Assembly (NCBI GenBank): GCA_964413275.1
Contig: CAYPSO010000104.1
Location: 1 to 15,368, forward strand
DNA length: 15,368 bases
Direction: 5' to 3'
From: JAABRE01 sp964413275
GTDB taxonomy: Bacteria > Cyanobacteriota > Cyanobacteriia > Cyanobacteriales > JAABRE01
Position numbers and translations under genes: made by a program. This document shows, piece by piece, positions 6,656 through 13,289 of the stretch (the stretch's first letter is position 1; each line of letters opens with the position of its first letter). The notes beneath the pieces are model-generated. The model made no database searches, had not been told where the DNA came from, and was given only the letters and a program-made list of their open reading frames with translations.

Positions 6656-7309
6656 ATGGAAAAAAATAACTTAGTAACTATGCAATTATTGGATAAAAAT
6701 AAGCCAATCCATAGAATTGCATATAATGAAGCCTATAAATTTTGGCAAGCTGAATGGAATATCGCTATTGAAGAAATCGGTTTGGCAGGCTTATCGGTCA
6801 AAATTTCTGACAAATTTATTGCTGCGGATGAAATATTGGTTTTACGAGAAGGGCCAAATATTGTTGCTCTGGGATTGATTAACTATTTGGATTTTAACCT
6901 CGCTGCCTACAAAGATATTTCTTACTTTAAGGTTATGAGCGAGGAATGTATGGCTTTCATCCTTAATAATGGCTACAAAAAAATAATGACTTCCACCTAT
7001 AATATTGTCGGCAAGAAATATCGACGGGTTAAGGTAGGAAACACAATTTTAGCTATTGCTTTACCCGGTGCAGCCCTAAAAATATTTGAGTATCAACCAG
7101 ACTTGGAATTATGTTTGGGAATGCCTTTACTGCCTTCTGCCAATCACCGTACCTTATCCCGACTAGGCATGATCAATATGCCGGGGGGACTTATCACTAT
7201 TCATAATGTTCAAGCTCAGTTTATGTACGTTAATCAAGGAGAGGTAAATCTTGGCAAATACAATACGGGTGTTAGTTCTCTATTTACTAACAATCTCATC
7301 GCAGCATAA
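6656..7309 (+). CDS. Unrecognised protein, possibly a GNAT-fold N-acyltransferase
   Basis: This is a 217-residue soluble protein that I cannot assign firmly. It starts with helical YNEAYKFWQAEW, followed by a strand pair around DEILVLREGPNIVALGLINY. This resembles the early GNAT core, in which a substrate loop leads into the central strands. Later segments are SYFKVMSEECMAFILNNGYK and IFEYQPDLELCLGMPLLPSA, then NHRTLSRLGM, which can be read as the end of a GNAT domain. No clear acetyl-CoA pyrophosphate loop (R/Q-x-x-G-x-G/A) is seen, so the call is tentative. GAGGTG at 6637-6642, 13 bp before the ATG, is a usable ribosome binding site. It lies between the MAPEG and E1-like genes with short spacers, so it probably belongs to the same pathway. 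Structure prediction would be the best way to place it. Confidence 0.6.
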   Translation: MEKNNLVTMQLLDKNKPIHRIAYNEAYKFWQAEWNIAIEEIGLAGLSVKISDKFIAADEILVLREGPNIVALGLINYLDFNLAAYKDISYFKVMSEECMAFILNNGYKKIMTSTYNIVGKKYRRVKVGNTILAIALPGAALKIFEYQPDLELCLGMPLLPSANHRTLSRLGMINMPGGLITIHNVQAQFMYVNQGEVNLGKYNTGVSSLFTNNLIAA

Positions 7310-7314
7310 ATTTG

Positions 7315-7359
7315 GTTCGTAGACTGCGAGTGCATTTGCGAGACGCAAACGTGGTTAAT
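7315..7359. repeat. Degenerate spacer element, copy B, with a small hairpin
   Basis: Starts GTTCGTAG 5 bp after the stop of the preceding gene and ends GTTAAT, like copy A at 6577-6620. It contains the perfect dyad TTTGCG-AGA-CGCAAA (7335-7349). A looser relative may lie at about 11168-11196. Confidence 0.4.
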
Positions 7360-7370
7360 AGCTTTTCTAG

Positions 7371-7398
7371 TAACAAATAACGAGTAACGAATAACAAA
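7371..7398. repeat. Degenerate heptamer array TAACRAR x 4 running into a start codon
   Basis: Four consecutive 7-mers, TAACAAA, TAACGAG, TAACGAA and TAACAAA, end at 7398, and that last A is the first base of the ATG of the E1-like gene. No AGGAG-like site is left between the array and the start. Confidence 0.75.
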
Positions 7399-8255
7399 TG
7401 ACAATGACAACGACAACGAAAACATCTATAACTTCACCAGACTATTTTCTTAATCGTAGTTTGCCCTTGTTAACCTCTGAGGGCGTGGAATATTTAGCTA
7501 CAAAAAAAGTTGTGGTAGCAGGATGTGGTGGTATCGGAGGCGCAATGGCTTTAACCATGTGTCGCTTAGGGGTAGGCGCTTTTCATTTAGCCGATCCTGC
7601 GGATTTTGATCCCCCTGATATGAACAGACAATGGGCAGCGATTGGTTCGACTATGGGCAGAAATAAAGCAGAGGTATATCGAGAATTAATTTTAGATATT
7701 AATCCTGATGCTCAAGTCAAAGTCTTTAATCAAGGCTTAACTATGGATAATCAAGATGAATTTCTTGAAGATGCCGATATTCTTGTAGATTGTTTAGATG
7801 CAGCAGTTCCCTATGAACTAAGGGAAACCATGCACCAAAAAGCCCGTAAATTAGGCATATTTAGCGTAGTTGCTCCAATTTTAGGCTTTGGTTGCTTTGC
7901 TCTGTGTTCTTCTCCTGAAGGCATGGGGATGGAGTTTTGGACTCGTACTTTCCGTAATGCTAAACAAACTACTGCTCTTCCTGACATTTTTAAACAGTGG
8001 TTTGTACCAGAGCAGCTTGATGTGATTGGTAAAAGTTTGCAAATTGGAAAAGTTCCGACAGTGGGAGTTGGGCCAATTATCGGTAGTGCTTTATTAGCCA
8101 CTGAATGTATTGCCTACCTACTAGATGGTATTATCCCCGGATCGAGAAAGCCCATTGTTTTACCAAAAGTAATGTTTTTCGATTTATTTCGCATGAGTTA
8201 TGAAATTGTTGATGTTAGCGAGCTTCGCACTCAGTTTGAAGGAGAAGCAGCATGA
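7398..8255 (+). CDS. ThiF/E1-like adenylating enzyme
   Basis: This is a 285-residue member of the ThiF/MoeB/HesA superfamily. Motifs in order: nucleotide-binding loop VVVAGCGGIGG (38-48), an acidic pair then the catalytic N-R-Q (76-78) in DFDPPDMNRQW, ATP-contacting K90 in GRNKAEV, and the metal-binding LVDCLDAA (D131, D134). The paired C-x-x-C zinc ligands of MoeB and ThiF are absent, and no ubiquitin-like or ThiS-like partner is encoded nearby. Such enzymes adenylate a carboxylate using ATP. Relatives such as MccB do this in peptide natural-product pathways. ATGs at 7398 and 7404 are both possible starts, and neither has a good ribosome binding site. The stop overlaps the start of the PLP lyase gene by 4 bp (ATGA), indicating translational coupling. 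The substrate is probably a small acid or amino acid, by inference. Confidence 0.9.
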   Translation: MTMTTTTKTSITSPDYFLNRSLPLLTSEGVEYLATKKVVVAGCGGIGGAMALTMCRLGVGAFHLADPADFDPPDMNRQWAAIGSTMGRNKAEVYRELILDINPDAQVKVFNQGLTMDNQDEFLEDADILVDCLDAAVPYELRETMHQKARKLGIFSVVAPILGFGCFALCSSPEGMGMEFWTRTFRNAKQTTALPDIFKQWFVPEQLDVIGKSLQIGKVPTVGVGPIIGSALLATECIAYLLDGIIPGSRKPIVLPKVMFFDLFRMSYEIVDVSELRTQFEGEAA

Positions 8256-9511
8256 GTCTTGCCCAGAGGATGCAAGTATTACAACTCACCGGCCATAATC
8301 TCGATATTGTTCCGAGTAAGCATATCGAAATTGATTTGCAAACTGATAGCTTGATACATAAATATGCATCTATGTCAAGCAAACAGCCTTCTGGTGATGC
8401 TCCAGAACAAATATTTAGCCAAATTTTTGGTTTTCCCCATGTTATGGCTGTTTCTCAAGGCAGATTAGCTGAGGCTATTTTAAGCCAAGCTACAATTCGC
8501 AACGGTCATTATATTCCGGGGAGTGCTTTATTTCCAACAACCAAGGTTCATCAAGAACGGAATGGTGGGACATCTTTAGAGGTGATATGTGCTGAATCTC
8601 TAGATTTAATTAGCTCATATCCTTTTAAAGGAAATATAGATATTGAGGCTCTAGAGCGGGTGATTAATACTTATCATGCCAATTGGATTCCGTATATTTG
8701 CATTGAGCCTTGTAATAATGCAGTGGGCGGACATTCGATGTCAATGGAGAATATGCGATCGCTGGCTGAGGTGGCTCGTCGCTATCAGATTCCTATCTAT
8801 TTAGATGCTTGTCGTTTAGTGGATAATGCGGTGATGATTCAGGAGCGAGAGCAAGGTTATCAAAATACTCCCATACGTGAGATTATCCGTGAATTTTGCT
8901 CCTATGCAGATGGTTGTACTATGAGCGCAACTAAAGATTTTCCTACTAACATTGGCGGTTTTGTCGCAGTACGAGATCCGAAGTTATTTCATCGTTGTCT
9001 TGACTATTTAATACTTTTTGGCTCAGGTTTAAGTTGCGATGGACAAGAAATGTTAGCGTTGGCGATCGCAGATTTTGATCGGGTTGTTTCCTTGGTGCGC
9101 CGACGAATTAATCTGGTTAAAAAGCTGCACCAAGCTTTGGGAGATAATCCCAATTTAGTCAAACCTGCGGGAGGCCATGGAATATATCTGAATATTAATA
9201 GCGAGTCTTTGGCAATTCCTGAAACTCATCAACCAGCCCAAGCTTTTTTATATCAACTGTTTAGAGATTACGGTATTCGTGGTTCTCTCAATCATAACTG
9301 TGCAGATCAGATTGCTAATAATATCAATTTGGTTCGTTTTGCTATACCTATTTTAGGGATAAAAGAGGAGGCTATTAATCGAGTTGCTGAAGGTATTTCC
9401 AGTCTTTTAACTGCTAGAAATAATATTCAAGGATTAAAAATTGTGGAAAAAGGAGCTGGTTTGACAGGATTTCTCAGAACCAAGTATCAACCTATGGATG
9501 GAGAATTGTAG
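8252..9511 (+). CDS. Tryptophanase/tyrosine phenol-lyase-like PLP enzyme
   Basis: This is a 419-residue fold-type I PLP enzyme of the beta-eliminating lyase family. Recognisable blocks: IDLQTDS (27-33), VSQGRLAEAILS (68-79, matching THQGRGAENLLS of the lyases), CNNAVGGHSMS (154-164), YLDACRLVDNA (183-193; D185 for the PLP nitrogen, R188), CTMSATKDFPTNIGGF (222-237) with the likely Schiff-base K228, AGGHGIYLN, and LVRFAIP with R362 for the substrate carboxylate. Tyrosine phenol-lyase and tryptophanase have two adjacent lysines here; the first is T227 in this protein. The loop after TDS that carries the catalytic tyrosine in phenol-lyase is shortened and rewritten, so the leaving group probably differs. 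GGAG at 8241-8244 supports the start. A C-S or C-C beta-elimination on an amino acid is expected, releasing pyruvate and ammonia if canonical. Co-translation with the E1-like gene suggests consecutive steps. Confidence 0.9.
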   Translation: MSLAQRMQVLQLTGHNLDIVPSKHIEIDLQTDSLIHKYASMSSKQPSGDAPEQIFSQIFGFPHVMAVSQGRLAEAILSQATIRNGHYIPGSALFPTTKVHQERNGGTSLEVICAESLDLISSYPFKGNIDIEALERVINTYHANWIPYICIEPCNNAVGGHSMSMENMRSLAEVARRYQIPIYLDACRLVDNAVMIQEREQGYQNTPIREIIREFCSYADGCTMSATKDFPTNIGGFVAVRDPKLFHRCLDYLILFGSGLSCDGQEMLALAIADFDRVVSLVRRRINLVKKLHQALGDNPNLVKPAGGHGIYLNINSESLAIPETHQPAQAFLYQLFRDYGIRGSLNHNCADQIANNINLVRFAIPILGIKEEAINRVAEGISSLLTARNNIQGLKIVEKGAGLTGFLRTKYQPMDGEL

Positions 9512-9542
9512 ATTGTATCTGATAAATAATAACCAGTAAGGA

Positions 9543-9563
9543 TGAACGGCTGTTCGCCCCTAC
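9543..9563. repeat. Partial dispersed palindromic repeat (GAACGGCTGTTCGCCCC type)
   Basis: The stretch around GAACGGCTGTTCGCCCCTAC resembles one half of the GTAGGGGCGAACGG...CCGTTCGCCCCTAC palindrome common in cyanobacterial intergenic DNA. GAAC-GGCT-GTTC can form a small hairpin. An ATG at 9542 lies at its edge and is a less likely gene start than 9590. Confidence 0.45.
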
Positions 9564-9589
9564 CATCAACCAATAACTACGAACTAATT

Positions 9590-10273
9590 ATGATCGATCT
9601 CTATTTCTGGCCAACACCGAATGGTTATAAACCCCTGATTTTTCTTGAAGAAACTGGCTTATCGTACCAAATCAAACCGATCAATATTATGCGAGGAGAT
9701 CAGTTTAAACCCGATTTCTTGGCGATCGCACCTAATAACCGGATGCCAGCTATCGTCGATAATTCTCCGGCTGAGGGAGATAGCCCTTTTTCCCTCTTTG
9801 AATCGGGCAGTATTCTGATTTATCTGGCCGAGAAAATAGGACAATTTCTAGCCTCAGATTTACGAACTCGCCATCAAACCATTCAATGGTTGATGTGGCA
9901 AATGGGTGGAGTTGGCCCAATGATGGGACAAGCTAACCATTTCACTCGCTATGCTTCAGAGGATATTCCCTACAGCAAAAAGCGCTATGTCAATGAAGTC
10001 AAGCGTTTATTGGGAGTCATGGAAAAACAATTAAGCGATCGCGATTATCTAGCAGGAGATTATTCCATTGCAGATATGGCTTGCTATCCTTGGATTGCCT
10101 TTGCACATCTCCTCAATATCGAAAGGAGGGATTTTCCCAGAGTTTCTCAGTGGATTGATCGCATTGCCCAACGCACAGCCGTAAAAAAAGCTTATGAGGT
10201 AGGCGAAACCATTAAAGATGATGGTGAAATGGATGCACAAGCACGTCAGATACTATTTGACATTAAGGATTAG
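9590..10273 (+). CDS. Glutathione S-transferase family protein, YfcG/YghU-like (Nu class)
   Basis: This is a 227-residue two-domain glutathione transferase. The N-terminus MIDLYFWPTPNGYK carries the T-P-N-G motif of YfcG-type enzymes, where Thr and Asn contact the glutathione thiol in place of a classical Tyr/Ser/Cys. It continues with APNNRMPAIVD (cis-proline) and FESGSILIYLAEKIG, the E-S glutathione-binding pair. The C-terminal helical domain contains DRDYLAGDYSIADMACYPWI, the N-capping S/T-x-x-D box. I chose the ATG at 9590 because the extra 16 residues from the ATG at 9542 are encoded partly by a dispersed repeat and are not seen in the family. No strong ribosome binding site precedes either start. 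YfcG-like proteins reduce disulfides or use GSSG, so the role could be thiol exchange or conjugation in the pathway. It lies 78 bp after the PLP lyase gene. Confidence 0.92.
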   Translation: MIDLYFWPTPNGYKPLIFLEETGLSYQIKPINIMRGDQFKPDFLAIAPNNRMPAIVDNSPAEGDSPFSLFESGSILIYLAEKIGQFLASDLRTRHQTIQWLMWQMGGVGPMMGQANHFTRYASEDIPYSKKRYVNEVKRLLGVMEKQLSDRDYLAGDYSIADMACYPWIAFAHLLNIERRDFPRVSQWIDRIAQRTAVKKAYEVGETIKDDGEMDAQARQILFDIKD

Positions 10274-10325
10274 TCCTATTCCAGAAACACAAAAATTTTA
10301 ATGTACACAAAGGAGAAATCAAATC

Positions 10326-11078
10326 ATGGTTGCTTTAGAACAAACAACAATCTATCAAAACGAATACCAACAAAGAGCTGAATTAGCACGTCAAGAGTTT
10401 GCCTCAAGACCAATTGTCAAGGAAATATTTGTCGAAAAAGTAGAGCCAAAGCTATTTAAACTGTTCATGATTCATTGGAGTGCTTTAAGTGCAGGTATTT
10501 CTCAACCCATCCCAGAATATTTTAATTATGCTGCTGAACGTTGTAAAAATGAAGGTTTTGGGGAAATGGCTGAGGTTTTCTCTGAGCATGGACAAGAAGA
10601 AGACGGCCATGAAAACTGGGCAACCACCGACGTACAAAAGCTAGTTGAGATTTGGAATCAAGAAGAGCCTAACTATCCTTTAGATGCTCAAAAGTTACTA
10701 GCTCAGAGAATGAGTCCTGCGGTGAAACGTTATCACAAGCTACATGAAGATGTGATTAAAGGCGATTATCCTTGGGCTGAATTGGCTATTGGCTTAGAAA
10801 TCGAATTGATTGCCACAACTTATGGGCCGATTCTTTTGGAAAGATGCGTTGAGATTATGGGAAAAGAATCCATCGCTAATATTAGTTTCCTCGATAAACA
10901 CGTAACTGCTGATGTAGGACATACAGAAACTAACTTTGAGGTAGTTGATAAGTTTATTTGCGATCACCCTGAATCTAAAGATATTCTCGTCAAAACAGCA
11001 GGTGATGCTCTCAATTCCTATGCTGATTTTCTTGAGGATGCGATGACTTATGCCAAAAAAGTATATGCACGTATGTAG
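10326..11078 (+). CDS. Haem-oxygenase-like diiron/iron enzyme (HDO type, TenA/PqqC fold)
   Basis: This is a 250-residue all-helical protein of the iron-containing redox enzyme/TenA-PqqC-like group. Helix-borne candidate metal ligands include SEHGQEEDGHENW (H88, E91/E92, H95), GLEIELIATTYGP (E158/E160) and DKHVTADVGHTETNF (H192, D196, H199). This is the spaced Glu/His/Asp/His pattern used by haem-oxygenase-like oxidases such as UndA, BesC, SznF and AetD. Those enzymes activate oxygen at iron and carry out decarboxylation to alkenes, C-C cleavage, N-oxygenation or nitrile formation on amino-acid-like or fatty substrates. Which ligands truly bind metal cannot be settled by eye. An excellent AGGAG at 10311-10315 precedes the ATG at 10326. 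It is the seventh gene of the block, 52 bp after the glutathione transferase. Its position beside a tryptophanase-type lyase recalls the aetokthonotoxin locus, though the other partners differ. Confidence 0.85.
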   Translation: MVALEQTTIYQNEYQQRAELARQEFASRPIVKEIFVEKVEPKLFKLFMIHWSALSAGISQPIPEYFNYAAERCKNEGFGEMAEVFSEHGQEEDGHENWATTDVQKLVEIWNQEEPNYPLDAQKLLAQRMSPAVKRYHKLHEDVIKGDYPWAELAIGLEIELIATTYGPILLERCVEIMGKESIANISFLDKHVTADVGHTETNFEVVDKFICDHPESKDILVKTAGDALNSYADFLEDAMTYAKKVYARM

Positions 11079-11321
11079 TTTCTTTTCGGATCAACAAGAT
11101 TATAGCAGTTGAATACATTCGCCATGGTGGGCATTGCCCACCATACAAGATTTCATTAATTAGTTTATGCAATTTGCGCACGCGCACAGCATTAATTTTG
11201 GCAGTAAATAATCATAAAAAGAGTTAATCCTGCCTCCAATTGCTTTGCTAGAAAAAATTAAAAATTATTTGATTAAAATTGTCCATTCTACCAAGTTGAG
11301 TTGAATTAAAGGAATCAAACT
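11079..11321. other. Longest spacer inside the block, repeat-bearing, no gene
   Basis: The spacer between the HDO-type and PP-loop genes is 243 bp, against 52-89 bp elsewhere in the block. It holds one copy of a dispersed repeat with a 9-bp hairpin (11124-11144) and a GC-rich alternating stretch near 11174 (TGCGCACGCGCAC). The last gene could therefore have its own promoter. No convincing promoter or T-tailed terminator was identified. Confidence 0.5.
11109..11148. repeat. Dispersed palindromic repeat, copy 1
   Basis: Begins TTGAATACATT and contains ATGGTGGGC-ATT-GCCCACCAT (11124-11144), a perfect 9-bp hairpin, followed by ACAA. A second copy sits at 14041-14081. The GGTGGGCATTGCCCACC core is a familiar intergenic repeat in cyanobacteria. 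Confidence 0.8.
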
Positions 11322-12407
11322 ATGACTAAAACCTGTAAAAAATGCTTGTTAACTACAAAAGTTCAAGGAGTTAGCTTTGATAATCATGGAATATGTAACT
11401 TCTGTCGAGATTGGGAAAAACAAGGTAAAAGCGATCGCCAACAAGCACAAGCAAGAGCCTTAAGACAACAAGATTTAGAACAAACCCTGACAAATCGAAC
11501 TAAAGATAGCAAATACGACTGTATATTATCTTTCAGTGGCGGTAAAGATAGTTGCTATTTACTTTATAAACTGGTTAAGAACCATAACTTAAGAGTTCTT
11601 GCCTACACCAGTGACTTTGATATTCCCCCCAATACTTGGGATAACATCCGTCGTACCATCAAGCATCTCAATGTCGATCATTATGTAGCAACTCCCTCAA
11701 AAGAACTTTATCGAAGATTTATTCGCTATCTTTTATGCAATCAAAACGAAAATGGTGCAGTGCATACCGTTTGCTACTTTTGGTTAGATATTCGAGAAGG
11801 AGACATTCTCCGTTTAGCAATGGAAAAGAATATACCTTTAATTATTACAGGATATTCACCCGGACAACCAGATCCTGATCGTATGTTATACGAGATGCCT
11901 CAACAACGAATTAGGGAAGATTGGACTCCTTACGAATTATTTGAAAATGGTTTGTTTGCAGAATCCGAGAAATCTTTATTCTGGAATCCTAAGATATATA
12001 GTCAAAATGCTAAATTTCCCCGCATAATTGCTCCATTCCATGCTTGGGATTACAATCAAGGAGAAGTTATGGAACGAGTTGTAGAATTAGGTTTAGCCAA
12101 AAATAAATGGTATGTAAACCCTGTTCTGAGTAACTTTACCTTAAATTGGCTACTGATTTATTCTGACCTGAAAAACTTAGGTTACAACCCCTATATACCT
12201 GAATTTTCCCAATTAGTTCGTGAAGGCAAAGCCCGACGCTCTCTATGGCGCATTCTTTTCTCCCTTATGGATTTTATGGCCCAAAACAAAGTCTTATTAG
12301 GGCGCTACGTTACAACCTCCTTAGAATGGCTGGATTTGCAACCAGAACAATTACGCATTAAAGAAAAGGAAAACGTTAGTTCGCGGTTCGTAGTTCGTAG
12401 TTCGTAG
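11322..12407 (+). CDS. PP-loop ATP pyrophosphatase with N-terminal four-cysteine cluster (sugar amidotransferase-like)
   Basis: This is a 361-residue protein. The N-terminus has two cysteine pairs, C5-x-x-C8 and C25-x-x-C28, spaced by GVSFDNHGI, probably a zinc ribbon. YDCILSFSGGKDSCYLLYKL (65-84) follows, with the SGGKDS PP-loop at 72-77. PP-loop enzymes adenylate a carbonyl or similar group and release pyrophosphate so that nitrogen or sulfur can attack. The N-terminal Cys layout plus PP-loop is shared with N-acetyl sugar amidotransferases such as PseA and LegF, which make amidine groups. Later segments include IITGYSPGQPDPDR and a long helical C-terminus. AAAGGA at 11308-11313 precedes the ATG. 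The last residues (FVVRSS) and the stop codon are encoded by a heptamer array, so the natural C-terminus has probably been replaced. It lies on the same strand after a 243-bp gap, so membership in the pathway is likely but not certain. Confidence 0.88.
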   Translation: MTKTCKKCLLTTKVQGVSFDNHGICNFCRDWEKQGKSDRQQAQARALRQQDLEQTLTNRTKDSKYDCILSFSGGKDSCYLLYKLVKNHNLRVLAYTSDFDIPPNTWDNIRRTIKHLNVDHYVATPSKELYRRFIRYLLCNQNENGAVHTVCYFWLDIREGDILRLAMEKNIPLIITGYSPGQPDPDRMLYEMPQQRIREDWTPYELFENGLFAESEKSLFWNPKIYSQNAKFPRIIAPFHAWDYNQGEVMERVVELGLAKNKWYVNPVLSNFTLNWLLIYSDLKNLGYNPYIPEFSQLVREGKARRSLWRILFSLMDFMAQNKVLLGRYVTTSLEWLDLQPEQLRIKEKENVSSRFVVRSS

Positions 12408-12434
12408 TTCGTAGTTCGTAGTTCGTAGTTATTA
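12379..12434. repeat. Heptamer tandem array, GTTCGTA x 6 plus degenerate flanking units
   Basis: Six perfect GTTCGTA copies (12386-12427) are preceded by GTTCGCG and followed by GTTATTA. The array crosses the 3' end of the PP-loop gene and supplies its stop codon at 12405-12407. Single GTTCGTA copies also begin the spacers at 6577 and 7315. Confidence 0.95.
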
Positions 12435-12472
12435 GCTAGTTGTAATAACTAATCTATTATTTTACTAAAACA

Positions 12473-13204
12473 ATGAAAATAAAAATTCTTAGTTCAATGG
12501 TAACTATCGGTGTCATAGCAAGCACTGGTGTGGTAAATGCAGCAATGGTGGGAAGTCGCATTGAGTTTTCTGGTTACGCTTTTGGCAGTACGAATCAGAT
12601 GGATTATATCGATCCTTTCGCTTTCCCTCTAGCGCCATCTCCTAATGTTTTGGGTAAATTTGAAATTAATGATGCTAGTGGTTTTTTTGCTCCTGCTCTC
12701 AATTCTTCACAATTAGGAAATATTAGGGATTTTACTGAAGGAAATACATCAGGGATAATCACTCAAATTGGCCCCGTTTTTGATACTTCTGACAATCCAG
12801 ATTTTTATGTGGCGGATTTTCTCAGTCTCAATATTCCTAGTTTAGTTAACTTCTCTTTTAGCTTAGAAACTGTCGATCGTACTGTATCTATCGATCCTAA
12901 TTCTCCTAATCCTTTAGATCCTTTAATTACGGGTATATCTGCTAGTTTTACTGGCACACTCACAGACTTAATCACTAATGAAGTGCAAGCTGCCATAGGA
13001 AATTTTAACCCTAATTTTCCGAGTGGTGTTCCTTTAAGTCAATTTACTACTGACAATTTTTTTGGCCCAGCTTTTTTCGATGGCTCTCTTGAAATTGTAT
13101 CTGCACCTACACCTACACCTATACCTGAATCGGGAACTAGCACCAGTTTAGCCCTCTTGGGATTCTTTGGTTTAGGAGGTTTACTCAACACTAAAAAATT
13201 CTAA
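12473..13204 (+). CDS. Secreted PEP-CTERM-like protein, tandem paralogue 1
   Basis: This is a 243-residue exported protein. It has a Sec-type signal peptide (MKIKILSSMVTIGVIASTGV, then VNAA), a beta-rich body, and a C-terminal sorting signal. The signal reads PIPESGTSTS, then a hydrophobic stretch LALLGFFGLGGLL and basic NTKKF. In PEP-CTERM proteins this tripartite tail is recognised by an exosortase; here the motif is P-E-S in place of P-E-P. A Pro-Thr stretch from a CTACAC hexamer repeat precedes it. The body contains ETVDRTVSIDPNSPNPLDPL and LTDLITNEVQ, which recur in the next gene. No Shine-Dalgarno site is visible. The function of the body domain is unknown; surface or extracellular-matrix location is the family expectation. 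It does not obviously relate to the enzyme block upstream. Confidence 0.88.
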   Translation: MKIKILSSMVTIGVIASTGVVNAAMVGSRIEFSGYAFGSTNQMDYIDPFAFPLAPSPNVLGKFEINDASGFFAPALNSSQLGNIRDFTEGNTSGIITQIGPVFDTSDNPDFYVADFLSLNIPSLVNFSFSLETVDRTVSIDPNSPNPLDPLITGISASFTGTLTDLITNEVQAAIGNFNPNFPSGVPLSQFTTDNFFGPAFFDGSLEIVSAPTPTPIPESGTSTSLALLGFFGLGGLLNTKKF

Positions 13205-13289
13205 TCTATCGGAATTCTACAAAAATTTAACTCTTTATACCTACTTAAATCGTAGAAAAAATTACTTTAATTTATCCTTCACAAAAATA

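Noticed and set aside
9542..9589. Upstream ATG as start of the glutathione transferase
   Set aside because: The extra residues lie in a dispersed repeat, and the family normally begins at the MIDLYFWPTPNG segment encoded from 9590.
11124..11144. Terminator ending the cluster after the HDO-type gene
   Set aside because: The 9-bp hairpin is part of a dispersed repeat with a second copy elsewhere and has no T-run.
4920..12407. Aetokthonotoxin-like cluster
   Set aside because: A tryptophanase-type and an HDO-type gene are shared in kind, but no flavin halogenase or P450 is present and five other families have no counterpart.
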